A stretch of 8,684 nucleotides of DNA from JAIOTG01 sp964644045 (GTDB lineage: Bacteria; Patescibacteriota; Patescibacteriia; Patescibacteriales; JAGXOH01). The stretch spans positions 1 through 8,684 of the forward strand of contig CAZXUK010000034.1 of the NCBI GenBank assembly GCA_964644045.1. The letters run 5' to 3'. The notes beneath the pieces are model-generated. The model saw nothing but the letters and a program-made list of their open reading frames with translations, ran no database searches and was not told the origin of the DNA. Shown here piece after piece: positions 1 to 7,568 of the stretch (position 1 is the first letter of the stretch; each line of letters begins with the position of its first letter). The position numbers and the translations under genes are program-made.

Positions 1-3000
1 AGTTATAGGTGGTTTCGGGGTCTAATCTCTTGATGCGGGCGGTGTGGTCGGTCTTGAATTGGGCGTCACTGCCGTAAATACTATCATACTCCTCGGTTTC
101 CCCTAACTCCAAAAAACTAACACTGGGTTCATCAGTTTGCCAAGAAAGAACCACGGAATCAGCTCCTTCCTCTAATACCTCCACTTGCGAAATATTGGGA
201 GCTATTATATCAGTTTTATCTATTATTAAAGTACCTCCTCCCTCTTGCTGAGCTTCTTCTTCCGGAGTCACCTCCTCCTCTTCCTCATCTTCTCCTTCCT
301 CTGTTTCTTCCACCAAAGTTTTGCTGGTGGTGAAAGAATATTCGGAAGTGCTGGTGGTATTTCCGGAGAGATCCTCTGAACTTAGGTAGTAGTAATATGT
401 GGTTTCCGGACTTAAATTGTTCAGAGTTACGGAGTGGCCTTGGGTAAATTCGTTTTCCGCCGTCTGCTCGGAATAATTTCCGGAATCGGTGCCCCAATGA
501 ATTTGGGATTTGGTTTTTCCTCCGGTTTCCCAATTAACAACCGCGTAAGTATCAGCCAAGGGATCAACATAAGGAGAAGTTACTAAAAAGGAACTTCTGC
601 GGGTGGTAAAGGAAGAGGTTTCAGAAATATAATTACCGTTTATGTCCCAATTTTCCAATTTAATATAATAAGTGGTATTATTATCTAAACCGGAAAGGCC
701 GAATCCGTGACTGGTAAGAAAATCCGTATTAGACTGCGTGGAAGAACCGTAATCAGTATTAATGCCGTAAGATATACTGGAAGTGGTAATTTCATCAGTC
801 CGCCAAGTTATATAAACCGAATCAGCGGTCAAATTGCTGATATCAGTGGCGGGATCAAAAGCGATCTGGGGAGCCGTGTGGTCATTGGAATTTTTAGTGG
901 CAAAACTGACCCCGTCCACCCAGTTGTAATTCCGGTTAACATCCCTGACCTCTATTCGCAAATAATAAACAGTTCCGGGGGTCAAACCGCTCAAATCAAA
1001 GCTATGATCAGTGCTTAGTTCATCGTTTTTCAAGCTGGAAGAGGCGCAATTGGTAGTTACTCCGTATTCCAGGGTGGAAGTGGTTAAAACATTAGTGGTG
1101 AAATTGACTGTGGCGCCGGTATTAGTAATATTGGTTATATCCGTATTGGGAGTAAAGCTAATAGTGGGTAAAGTGTCGCTAACAGTGGTCTCAAATGAAT
1201 AATAATGGCCGGCATTGCTATCCACTGCCGTATTTCCATCCGCGTCCACGGATTCTACTTTATAATAATAGGTTTCCCCCCAGGTAAGATCTTCTAAATC
1301 AACTTCGTGATCGGTAACCAAACTGGAAGAAGACACCTCGGAAGAATTGGATAAATCCGAATTATGGGAATAAATAATTTTGGAACTGGCGGCTATATCC
1401 GTATCCCAATTTATCGTAGCGCTGTAATTGGAAATATTTGACTCCTCTACATTGGAGATAACCGGACCGGGATCGGTGGTAAAAGTATATCCATTAGGCG
1501 ACTGAGTGCTACTGGCGGTGTTGCCATAGCTATCAGTTGACTCCACTTTATAATAATAAGTGGTTTGGGGATTTAAATTATACAAAACCACCTCATGGCG
1601 ACCGATATTGGAATCATTATCCACCAAAGGAACGGCCCCCGCCTCTTGAGTAAAAGCACCGGGATCCTGGGAATAGTTTACCAAAGAATCAGAAAGTTCA
1701 TCCGTATCCCAATAAATAGTGGCTTGATTGGAATAAATATCAGATGCCGGGGCCTCAACATTGGAAATAACCGGAGGAATGCTCTCCACTTCCGCTCCTT
1801 CTTCTCCTCCGTCCTGAACTCCGTTAGGAATTCCGTTAACGGAAGAAGAGTAATAAGATTCATTGCCGTCATTATCCAAGGTGGTTATAACATAATAATA
1901 AGAAGTGGATTGATCCACCGAAGCATCAGTCCAATAATTAAGATTTATATCAAAGATAGAATGAATAAAGGAAAAACTGGAAAGATCGGGAGAAGTGGAA
2001 CGATAAATTTTATATCTGCTAAACCCGGGAGGCGGAGGAGAGGAAAGCGCCTGCCAGGTTAAAAATAGCTTATAAGTAGAAGCCGAGGTATCAAAAACTT
2101 TAAGATTCTGCGGAGTTTCCGGGGTTAAAGCGGTTTCCACTGTGGAAGTATTATTATATTCATCCTTAAACTGAGCATAAACCCTTTCCGGATTGGTAAC
2201 TAAACCGATGGTGTGACTTTGGCTGTAAGATATCCAGTCCGTATCGGAAAAATCGGAATGTAAGCTGATTCTCATATACATGGAGCTGTCATCCCGAGCA
2301 TTTAAATAAACCGGAGCGGGCTGATTGGAGGCCTGCCTGGCGTCTATATAAAAAATGGAAGGGTTGCCCGGAGTGGGACTTTTGGTATCTAAAATAAATT
2401 CGGAAGTTGTAGTGGAATCCGTATTATTTGTGCTTTGATTGTCATCAACAGTTAAACGGACCAAGGTGGAGGTGGAATATTTGCCGGTCCCGATCCTGGG
2501 TTCGCACTTGGGCTTCCAAACGGCTGAATGGCCGGACCATTCGGAAGAAGAAACAGATTTGTCCTCCCAATCTCCGGAGGCGAAACAGGAAGAATTGGCA
2601 CTGTACCAAACCTCTCCCCCATCCAGGGAATATTCAAAAGAAGGACTGACATAACCGGGAGTAGCATTCTCTTCATTGTCAGTATCCAGATCCCTGACCT
2701 CGTAATCTATCATAATATCCCCCTGAGAGTTGGTAGCGGTTAAATTTTGAATTTCCGGGCTAACATTGCCGAAAATATAGCTAACCGAGGCGCTGGAAAT
2801 GCCCACCCCCTGACCTCGACCACTTAATCTATACTGAAAATACCTGTCCTCATTATAGTCCTTTAAGGATTCGGGGATAACCGCGGAATCGCAAGTAACC
2901 ACATCTCCCGTTTTTTCACAGCCGGAAGTCTGGCTGGCCGCTCCCAAATAGGACAAAGAAGAAGAAGCCACCTCTTTCCAGTCGGCAAAAACAAGATCAT

Positions 3001-4852
3001 CTAAAGTGGCTGCGCTTCGCAAATAAAAAACCAGATCGGAATTAGAGGACAAATCTTCCGCCCAAGAAACTCCGGTAATAACACCGCCGGATCCGGAATC
3101 ATAAGGAGAGGAAATTAAATTATTGTAACTCTCGGAATAAATGCTAATATTTTTTAAAACCGGGGAAATGGAAGCCAGGTCGCTTCCCAGGGTTACTTGA
3201 TACTGTAAATATCTGTGCCCGTCAGTAATACAATTGTTAGCGGAAATATCGGTATTTTTTTCTATTACACCACAATTCGGCCAAGCCGTAGCCCCGCTCA
3301 TATCCGAGGTGGTGGCAGTTCTGATTTTTAAAATTAAAGAGGTTTGTTTGGGGAGATCTGCTTTCCAAGAAGAAATACCGAAATTTATTCCTCCTCCAAT
3401 GTCGTAAATTTGGCTGGTATAGGCATCCTCATAAGTGCGTCCGACAGTGGTGGAAGTGGAAAAACCGTAATTCATATTCACTTGGTTTATGGTGGGCAGA
3501 TCGGATCCTCCGGCTGAATCGGAAGATAAAATGGCCTTGTATTGAAAATATTGGTTATCAGAAAAAATTTCATCCACCGCCTCGGAAGAGCCGGAAGAAT
3601 CGGTAAAAAAGCTTTGGCTATCACAGCTGAAAGTGGCATTGTCCGGCCCGCACCAAGAACTCCAGGAAGAACCGTTAGCGGAATAACGAAGCTGAAAAAC
3701 CGCATCAGAAGAGCCGCTCAAATCTTCTGACCAAGACAAATAATTAATATCTGCGAGTGAGCTGGCATCATAAGGTGAGGAAATCAGAGCTGAGGTATTA
3801 CGGGTAAAAGAAACATCGTAAAGAGTCGGGGTTTGACCGGTATCATTAGTGCCTAAAGTGGCTTGGTACTGAAAATATCTGTGGTTATCTAAAGCATCGG
3901 GAATGGAGTCGCCACTACTTTCCATAAAATACCAAGAAGTCCAGCTTCCGTCCCCGGTATCCGCGCTATCACCCGCTCTTACTTTCATTATCAAACTGGT
4001 AGTGGCGGGAACATTGGCGCTCCAATTCAAAACTCCGTAATCAGCCGGAATATGATTGTCAAAAATCCGGGAAGTAAAAGTCTCTTCATATAAACGACCC
4101 ATATAAGTGGAGGTGGAAACCTTATAAGCCATATCCACTTGGGAAATCTCGGGAAAATCAGAACCGCCCACGCCTTCGGAGGCTAAAACAGCCTTGTATT
4201 GAAAATAACGATTACCGTCAAACCCTTCGTCAATTTCCTCACTGGATCCGCCGGGATCAGTAAAAAATTCCTGAAGCGCTTGTCCCCAGGTGCCGTCGCT
4301 CGGGCCTTGCCAAGAACTCCAGGAGGAGTTATCTGAGGAATAACGCATTAGGAAGGCCACATCTGAAGAGCCGTTTAAATTTTCCGACCAAGACAGATCG
4401 TGAAGGTCAAAATCCAGCCCGCCGGTATCATAAACAGAAGAAGTTAAGGCGGAAATATTTCGCTCATAGGTAATATCATAAAAAACGGGACTCTGTCCGG
4501 TATCGTTGGTTCCGAATTCCAAGCGATACTGAAGATATCTATGCCCGTCAAAGCTGGCGGGAATACTGTCTCCGCTGCTGGAAATCGTACTCCAGGAAGT
4601 CCAACTACTGTCACTGGTGTTTGTATCATCTCCCACTCTTATTTTTACCACCAAGCTGGTGGTGGCTGGCACATCCGCATTCCAGCTAACAGCGCCATAA
4701 TCCACATTATAATAATTATCAATCACTTCAGAAGTAAAACTCTCTTCATAAGTGGCTGCCTCAGCCTCTGGAGAAAAAAGAAAAACTCCCGCGCAAAAAA
4801 CTAAGGCTGGGATAAAAACAAACTTAGCAATTGTAAAAATTTTTCCTTTCAT
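1..4852 (-). CDS. Giant secreted multidomain surface protein, tandem A/B modules plus Fn3-like repeats (3' partial)
   Basis: One minus-strand frame stays open for 1617 codons from the ATG at 4850-4852 to base 1 with no stop, so the C-terminus lies outside the window. An in-frame TAA directly precedes the ATG, which fixes the start. Residues 1-32 form a Sec signal peptide (basic MKGK, hydrophobic core about 8-27, AEA cleavage site near 30-32). Residues 34-694 hold three A+B module pairs. Residues 697-822 (acidic DLDTDN, Cys756/Cys783) and 823-906 are Ig/Fn3-like. Residues 911-1005 are a classical Fn3 domain. Purple-acid-phosphatase-like Fn3 domains follow at about 1024-1127, 1128-1222, 1228-1320, 1326-1418 and 1420-1510, then an acidic linker (1513-1537) and a sixth, partial domain from 1546. 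Typical marks are a W(D/E/R)TD strand and a TTYYYKVES-D--GN strand. It is probably an adhesin or cell-envelope protein; any anchor would be in the missing part. The exact function is unknown. No catalytic domain is visible. Confidence 0.93.
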   Translation of the reverse strand, partial: MKGKIFTIAKFVFIPALVFCAGVFLFSPEAEAATYEESFTSEVIDNYYNVDYGAVSWNADVPATTSLVVKIRVGDDTNTSDSSWTSWSTISSSGDSIPASFDGHRYLQYRLEFGTNDTGQSPVFYDITYERNISALTSSVYDTGGLDFDLHDLSWSENLNGSSDVAFLMRYSSDNSSWSSWQGPSDGTWGQALQEFFTDPGGSSEEIDEGFDGNRYFQYKAVLASEGVGGSDFPEISQVDMAYKVSTSTYMGRLYEETFTSRIFDNHIPADYGVLNWSANVPATTSLIMKVRAGDSADTGDGSWTSWYFMESSGDSIPDALDNHRYFQYQATLGTNDTGQTPTLYDVSFTRNTSALISSPYDASSLADINYLSWSEDLSGSSDAVFQLRYSANGSSWSSWCGPDNATFSCDSQSFFTDSSGSSEAVDEIFSDNQYFQYKAILSSDSAGGSDLPTINQVNMNYGFSTSTTVGRTYEDAYTSQIYDIGGGINFGISSWKADLPKQTSLILKIRTATTSDMSGATAWPNCGVIEKNTDISANNCITDGHRYLQYQVTLGSDLASISPVLKNISIYSESYNNLISSPYDSGSGGVITGVSWAEDLSSNSDLVFYLRSAATLDDLVFADWKEVASSSLSYLGAASQTSGCEKTGDVVTCDSAVIPESLKDYNEDRYFQYRLSGRGQGVGISSASVSYIFGNVSPEIQNLTATNSQGDIMIDYEVRDLDTDNEENATPGYVSPSFEYSLDGGEVWYSANSSCFASGDWEDKSVSSSEWSGHSAVWKPKCEPRIGTGKYSTSTLVRLTVDDNQSTNNTDSTTTSEFILDTKSPTPGNPSIFYIDARQASNQPAPVYLNARDDSSMYMRISLHSDFSDTDWISYSQSHTIGLVTNPERVYAQFKDEYNNTSTVETALTPETPQNLKVFDTSASTYKLFLTWQALSSPPPPGFSRYKIYRSTSPDLSSFSFIHSIFDINLNYWTDASVDQSTSYYYVITTLDNDGNESYYSSSVNGIPNGVQDGGEEGAEVESIPPVISNVEAPASDIYSNQATIYWDTDELSDSLVNYSQDPGAFTQEAGAVPLVDNDSNIGRHEVVLYNLNPQTTYYYKVESTDSYGNTASSTQSPNGYTFTTDPGPVISNVEESNISNYSATINWDTDIAASSKIIYSHNSDLSNSSEVSSSSLVTDHEVDLEDLTWGETYYYKVESVDADGNTAVDSNAGHYYSFETTVSDTLPTISFTPNTDITNITNTGATVNFTTNVLTTSTLEYGVTTNCASSSLKNDELSTDHSFDLSGLTPGTVYYLRIEVRDVNRNYNWVDGVSFATKNSNDHTAPQIAFDPATDISNLTADSVYITWRTDEITTSSISYGINTDYGSSTQSNTDFLTSHGFGLSGLDNNTTYYIKLENWDINGNYISETSSFTTRRSSFLVTSPYVDPLADTYAVVNWETGGKTKSQIHWGTDSGNYSEQTAENEFTQGHSVTLNNLSPETTYYYYLSSEDLSGNTTSTSEYSFTTSKTLVEETEEGEDEEEEEVTPEEEAQQEGGGTLIIDKTDIIAPNISQVEVLEEGADSVVLSWQTDEPSVSFLELGETEEYDSIYGSDAQFKTDHTARIKRLDPETTYN
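2771..4753 (-). repeat. Three tandem A+B protein modules, period about 660 bp
   Basis: Within the giant surface protein, residues 34-694 consist of three units of about 220 residues, each an A module followed by a B module (A1 34-131, B1 132-244; A2 253-351, B2 352-463; A3 473-573, B3 574-694). A modules start with YE-(S/T/A)(F/Y)TS and end with a (D/N)(G/N)HRY(L/F)QY strand and GTNDTGQ-P or a variant. B modules start with LISSPYD or a variant, then LSWSE(D/N)L, SSWSSW and a second RYFQY(K/R) strand. A1 and A2 are about 57% identical by hand count over 98 aligned residues. Shared GTNDTGQ is encoded with different codons at five of seven positions, so the duplication is not recent. The fold is probably a beta-sandwich; I do not recognise a named family. 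Confidence 0.85.
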
Positions 4853-4865
4853 TTAATTAAAAATT

Positions 4866-4877
4866 CTCTCCCCTCCT
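4866..4877 (-). promoter_or_regulatory. Strong Shine-Dalgarno tract with unusually long spacing
   Basis: The minus strand reads AGGAGGGGAGAG, which contains the full AGGAGG core at 4872-4877. The core ends 19 nt before the ATG at 4852, and the nearer GGGGAG part ends 15 nt before it; both are longer than the usual 5-9 nt. No other start fits, because a TAA sits immediately upstream in frame. Short TTAATTAA palindromes lie on both sides of the purine tract and could pair as an 8-bp AT stem, exposing the tract in the loop. That folding is inference. Confidence 0.55.
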
Positions 4878-4889
4878 TTTATAAATTAA

Positions 4890-6059
4890 TTAATCCTTAA
4901 GACATCTAAATGTAGCACCCGCTGAATTTAAATCAGACTCAGACACTAAAACTCGGCCGGTTCCGCTTTCTCCGTCTTGCACATAATAAATAGGAGTGTT
5001 ATCACTGTCCAAGAGAGAGCTGGGCATGTATCCCATTTGACCCTCANNNNNNNNNNNNNNNNNNNNNNNNNNNNNNNNNNNNNNNNNNNNNNNNNNNNNN
5101 NNNNNNNNNNNNNNNNNNNNNNNNNNNNNNNNNNNNNNNNNNNNNNTCAAATTCTCGGCCAGCCAGCACTCCCCGTTTATCTCCACGGTGGAATAATCTT
5201 GGCCGGAATAAGTTAAAGTGTCTCCGCAAGCCCACCAATTAAATTTTATTTCGTCATTTTCGGTAGTCAAATCCGCGGTATCATCATTGTCACTAATAAC
5301 CCCGGAGCTAAAATCGGAAGTGCTGGTTTTGGTAATATCTTGAGTTCCGCTGTTTAGGGTAATATTGCCGGAGCCGTCAATATTAATATTGGAATCAGCG
5401 CTTGAATAATTGGTCCAGTCCTGCTCGGCCGTCTCTCCGCTATGCTTGGCCAAGGTAGTGGTAGCTCCCCCGCTCCAATCAGTCTGTGTCCAGGTGTAAA
5501 TAGTAGCGGCCCGGGATTGGAAAATAGCCGGAAAAATCAGGGAAGCCAAGAGGCCGGTGATTACGGTGGTTATAACCAAAAGAATTAAGGTTCCGGCTGA
5601 GATAGAGGCGGCCCGCCTTTGCTTGGCTTTGTGAATTTGGAAAAAATGCGGGTGAGAGAGCTCGGGGCCCAAGGCCTTTTTTTCTTTTTTAATGAGATGT
5701 GCGGCTTTACTGTGTATTTCTTCCGCTTCTTCCCTGATTACCTCGTAGCCGTCTTGGGCCGATTTAAAAAGAATGATCAGGCCGGCCAAAAATTTTAAAT
5801 AAATTGACTTTTTAGCTTTGCCAGAACTTTTTTTAAACTTAACCCGGAAATATTCGCGCTTTAAAAGGGTTTTAACAAAGGGAATAGAAACATCTGCCAA
5901 GCAGGAGATAAGGATTAGGCCGGCTATAATATAGACTAAATCAAAAATAATCATCCCCGCGCCCCAGAGGGGAACGAGGAAAAAATTAAGTATCAGGAAC
6001 AGGGAAAAAGCCAGGATAAAGGCCAGGATTCCCAAAATTTTTTCTATGAATTTGAGCAT
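4890..6059 (-). CDS. Membrane-anchored FISUMP-domain protein, interrupted by an assembly gap
   Basis: Predicted membrane helices are at about residues 8-31, 34-56 and 153-180. The stretch 57-152 is very basic, includes a short charged helix (about 101-128, rich in E and K), and should be cytoplasmic by the positive-inside rule, which puts everything after 181 outside the membrane. Residues 184-270 begin with a YTWTQTDWSGG segment, of a kind I associate with CPR surface proteins, and are Ser/Thr/Asp-rich. From Cys278 the sequence (CGDTLTYSGQDYSTVEINGECWLAENL split by Cys298) resembles the start of FISUMP domains (TIGR02145, Fibrobacter major paralogous domain). The last residues, ATFRCLKD, match that family's usual end. 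Residues 305-338 are undetermined. The family domain is normally longer than the sequence shown here, so the true protein is probably longer. Frame agreement across the N run may be chance. It lies 37 bp upstream of the giant surface protein, probably in one operon. Function unknown; likely a surface-exposed binding protein. Confidence 0.75.
   Translation of the reverse strand: MLKFIEKILGILAFILAFSLFLILNFFLVPLWGAGMIIFDLVYIIAGLILISCLADVSIPFVKTLLKREYFRVKFKKSSGKAKKSIYLKFLAGLIILFKSAQDGYEVIREEAEEIHSKAAHLIKKEKKALGPELSHPHFFQIHKAKQRRAASISAGTLILLVITTVITGLLASLIFPAIFQSRAATIYTWTQTDWSGGATTTLAKHSGETAEQDWTNYSSADSNINIDGSGNITLNSGTQDITKTSTSDFSSGVISDNDDTADLTTENDEIKFNWWACGDTLTYSGQDYSTVEINGECWLAENLXXXXXXXXXXXXXXXXXXXXXXXXXXXXXXXXXXEGQMGYMPSSLLDSDNTPIYYVQDGESGTGRVLVSESDLNSAGATFRCLKD
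5047..5146. other. Assembly gap of exactly 100 N
   Basis: A run of exactly 100 undetermined bases lies inside the FISUMP-domain gene. A round 100 is the customary placeholder for a scaffold gap of unknown length, so neither the length nor the reading frame across it can be trusted. The sequence on the left ends in a FISUMP-like C-terminus and that on the right in a FISUMP-like N-terminal half. This fits one gene, but two neighbouring paralogues joined by the gap are not excluded. Confidence 0.99.
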
Positions 6060-6083
6060 AAAAAAAGCGGCCTATTTCTCTAA

Positions 6084-6112
6084 ATTATAGCAAAAAAACC
6101 CTGAAAAAACAA
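6084..6112 (-). promoter_or_regulatory. Sigma-70-type promoter with extended -10 for the FISUMP gene
   Basis: The minus strand has TTGTTT (6107-6112), a 17-bp spacer, and a perfect TATAAT (6084-6089) preceded by TGC, which is an extended -10 element. Transcription would start near 6077, giving a leader of about 18 nt before the ATG at 6059. The leader has only a weak AGG about 11 nt before the start. The element sits in the 57-bp spacer after glgA, so the FISUMP gene and the giant surface protein gene probably form their own transcription unit. Confidence 0.65.
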
Positions 6113-6116
6113 TATT

Positions 6117-7526
6117 TTAGAGATTTTTATAAATTTTTAAATATTCCCGAGCAGAACGATTCCAGGAAAAATCGCGAGACATACAATTTTTCTGCATTTT
6201 TTTCCACTCCTTTTTCTTTTGATAATATACATTCAGGGCCTGTTTTAAGGTCTTGTTAAGCGTTTCCGCCTTAAGTTCCTTAAATTTAAAACCGGTGTTT
6301 TTATCTATGGTATCGGCCAAACCTCCGGTAGAACGGGCCACGGGGATGGTTCCGTAGCGCATAGCGATCATCTGCCCCAGCCCGCAAGGCTCAAAACGGG
6401 AAGGCATTAAAAACATATCAGAGCCGGCATAAATTTCCTGGGCAAACTTAATATCAAACATTATATTGGCGCTAACCCGGTCGGGCGCTAACTTGGCCAT
6501 CTTCTTTAACTGCTCTTCATATTTTTCCTCTCCGGTTCCCAAAAAAACAAATTGGCAGTCCAAGTCTAATAATTTTTTATCCACCAACTCCAGACCCTTC
6601 TGCCAAGCCAGACGAGAAACCAGGCCTACAACCGCTTTGTTTTTATCCGGAGTTAAACCGCATTTTTTTTGCAGATAAATTTTATTTTTTACCTTACCTG
6701 CCAAATTTTTAGCTGAATAATTATATTTAATATTTTTATCCTTTTGCGGATTAAAAGAATTAACATCAATTCCATTAATAATTCCGCTGATCTTGGATTG
6801 ATTACCCCTAATAACCTTGTCCAAGCCGGCGCCGTATTTATGCGTGGCAATTTCCCGGGCATAAGTGGGACTGACCGTATTTACTTTGTCCGAATTTATT
6901 ATCCCTTGAACCATAAAATTTATATCTCCATCACGCGCATCCCGGCTCAAAGATCTCAAAGATTCCTTACTCAAATTGCCGGTGGAGAGGACTTCAGGAT
7001 CAGATTTGCCTTGATAATTAAGGTTGTGGATTGTGTAAAGAGTTTTATACTCTCCCCATTTATCCGGATTGGCTTTTATTAAGTCGGTAATTAAGGCGGT
7101 ATGAAAATCATGGCAATGAATAACCTCGGGTTTAAAGTCCAAACAAGGAATAACATTGAGCACGGCCAAGGAAAAAAACAAAAATCTCTCCGAGTTGTTG
7201 CCGTAATAAACTTTTTTACGACCAAAATAATCTTTCTGGCCCAAGAAAAAAATTTCCGTCTTACTGCCCGGCAACTTAGACTTCCAAAGACTGACATAGT
7301 AATCCTTGTCCCCGGAACTGATTTTAATTCTGGATTTTACTTTTTTTAATTTATGTTTTTTCTCCTCGATCACACCGTATTTGGGCATTATAACTTTCAC
7401 CTCGCAACCCTCTTTTTCCAGGGCCGGGGGCAGACTGCCCACCACATCAGCCAAACCTCCCACTTTGGCAAAAGGAGAAACCTCGGCCGAAGCCATCAAA
7501 ACCTTAATTTTTTTACTCTTAGGCAT
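6117..7526 (-). CDS. glgA: Glycogen (starch) synthase, GT5 family
   Basis: The 469-residue protein is a full-length GT5 glycosyltransferase (E. coli GlgA has 477), transferring glucose from a nucleotide sugar (ADP-glucose in most bacteria) to the non-reducing end of an alpha-1,4-glucan in the cytoplasm. The N-terminal Rossmann domain carries KVGGL (21-25), which binds the sugar nucleotide, HCHDFHTAL (137-145) and YTIHNLNYQG (164-173). Next come NTVSP (216-220) and NGID (251-254). The C-terminal domain has VSRLAWQKG (303-311) with Arg305 and Lys310, SRFEPCG (376-382) with Glu379, and STGGLADT (399-406), matching E. coli Arg300, Lys305 and Glu377. All key residues are present, so it should be active. 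The start is the first Met, seven residues before the usual KVLMASAE strand; there is no Shine-Dalgarno sequence. It lies 29 bp after the ATP-grasp gene. No glgC, glgB or glgP is visible, so the donor and pathway remain open. Confidence 0.96.
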   Translation of the reverse strand: MPKSKKIKVLMASAEVSPFAKVGGLADVVGSLPPALEKEGCEVKVIMPKYGVIEEKKHKLKKVKSRIKISSGDKDYYVSLWKSKLPGSKTEIFFLGQKDYFGRKKVYYGNNSERFLFFSLAVLNVIPCLDFKPEVIHCHDFHTALITDLIKANPDKWGEYKTLYTIHNLNYQGKSDPEVLSTGNLSKESLRSLSRDARDGDINFMVQGIINSDKVNTVSPTYAREIATHKYGAGLDKVIRGNQSKISGIINGIDVNSFNPQKDKNIKYNYSAKNLAGKVKNKIYLQKKCGLTPDKNKAVVGLVSRLAWQKGLELVDKKLLDLDCQFVFLGTGEEKYEEQLKKMAKLAPDRVSANIMFDIKFAQEIYAGSDMFLMPSRFEPCGLGQMIAMRYGTIPVARSTGGLADTIDKNTGFKFKELKAETLNKTLKQALNVYYQKKKEWKKMQKNCMSRDFSWNRSAREYLKIYKNL

Positions 7527-7544
7527 AATATTTTATTATAAATT

Positions 7545-7568
7545 AAATATATATTTTAATATATATTT
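7545..7568. repeat. Perfect all-AT inverted repeat over the ATP-grasp stop codon
   Basis: The arms AAATATATATT (7545-7555) and AATATATATTT (7558-7568) are exact reverse complements separated by TT. The repeat covers the last codons and the TAA stop (7556-7558) of the ATP-grasp gene and reaches into the spacer before glgA. As RNA it could form an AU-only hairpin of about 10 bp. It lacks G/C pairs and a clean U tract, so it is not a convincing terminator. It may affect transcript stability or coupling between the two genes, or merely reflect AT-rich sequence. Confidence 0.6.

Noticed and set aside
707..2062. Plus-strand ORFs of 60-155 codons (for example 707-1018 and 1595-2062)
   Set aside because: They lie antiparallel to the coherent giant minus-strand frame, have low-complexity translations with no domain pattern, and lack ribosome sites; they are shadows of the Ser/Thr-rich coding sequence.
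4786..4800. Possible lipoprotein signal at Cys20 of the giant protein
   Set aside because: The residues before it are Leu-Val-Phe-Cys; a lipobox needs a small residue just before Cys, and a good AEA type I cleavage site follows at 30-32.
4977..5238. Short ORFs on both strands running through the N gap
   Set aside because: Their length comes only from undetermined codons in the 100-N run; the minus-strand FISUMP frame explains both flanks better.
6060..6116. Terminator after glgA
   Set aside because: There are two T runs on the minus strand, but no adjacent G/C-containing hairpin precedes them; they are better explained as parts of the promoter spacer.
7535..7563. Separate full promoter for glgA
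   Set aside because: There is a TATAAT at 7535-7540, but the region 16-18 bp upstream is only AT repeats with no TTG-type -35; in this AT-rich spacer it could be chance.
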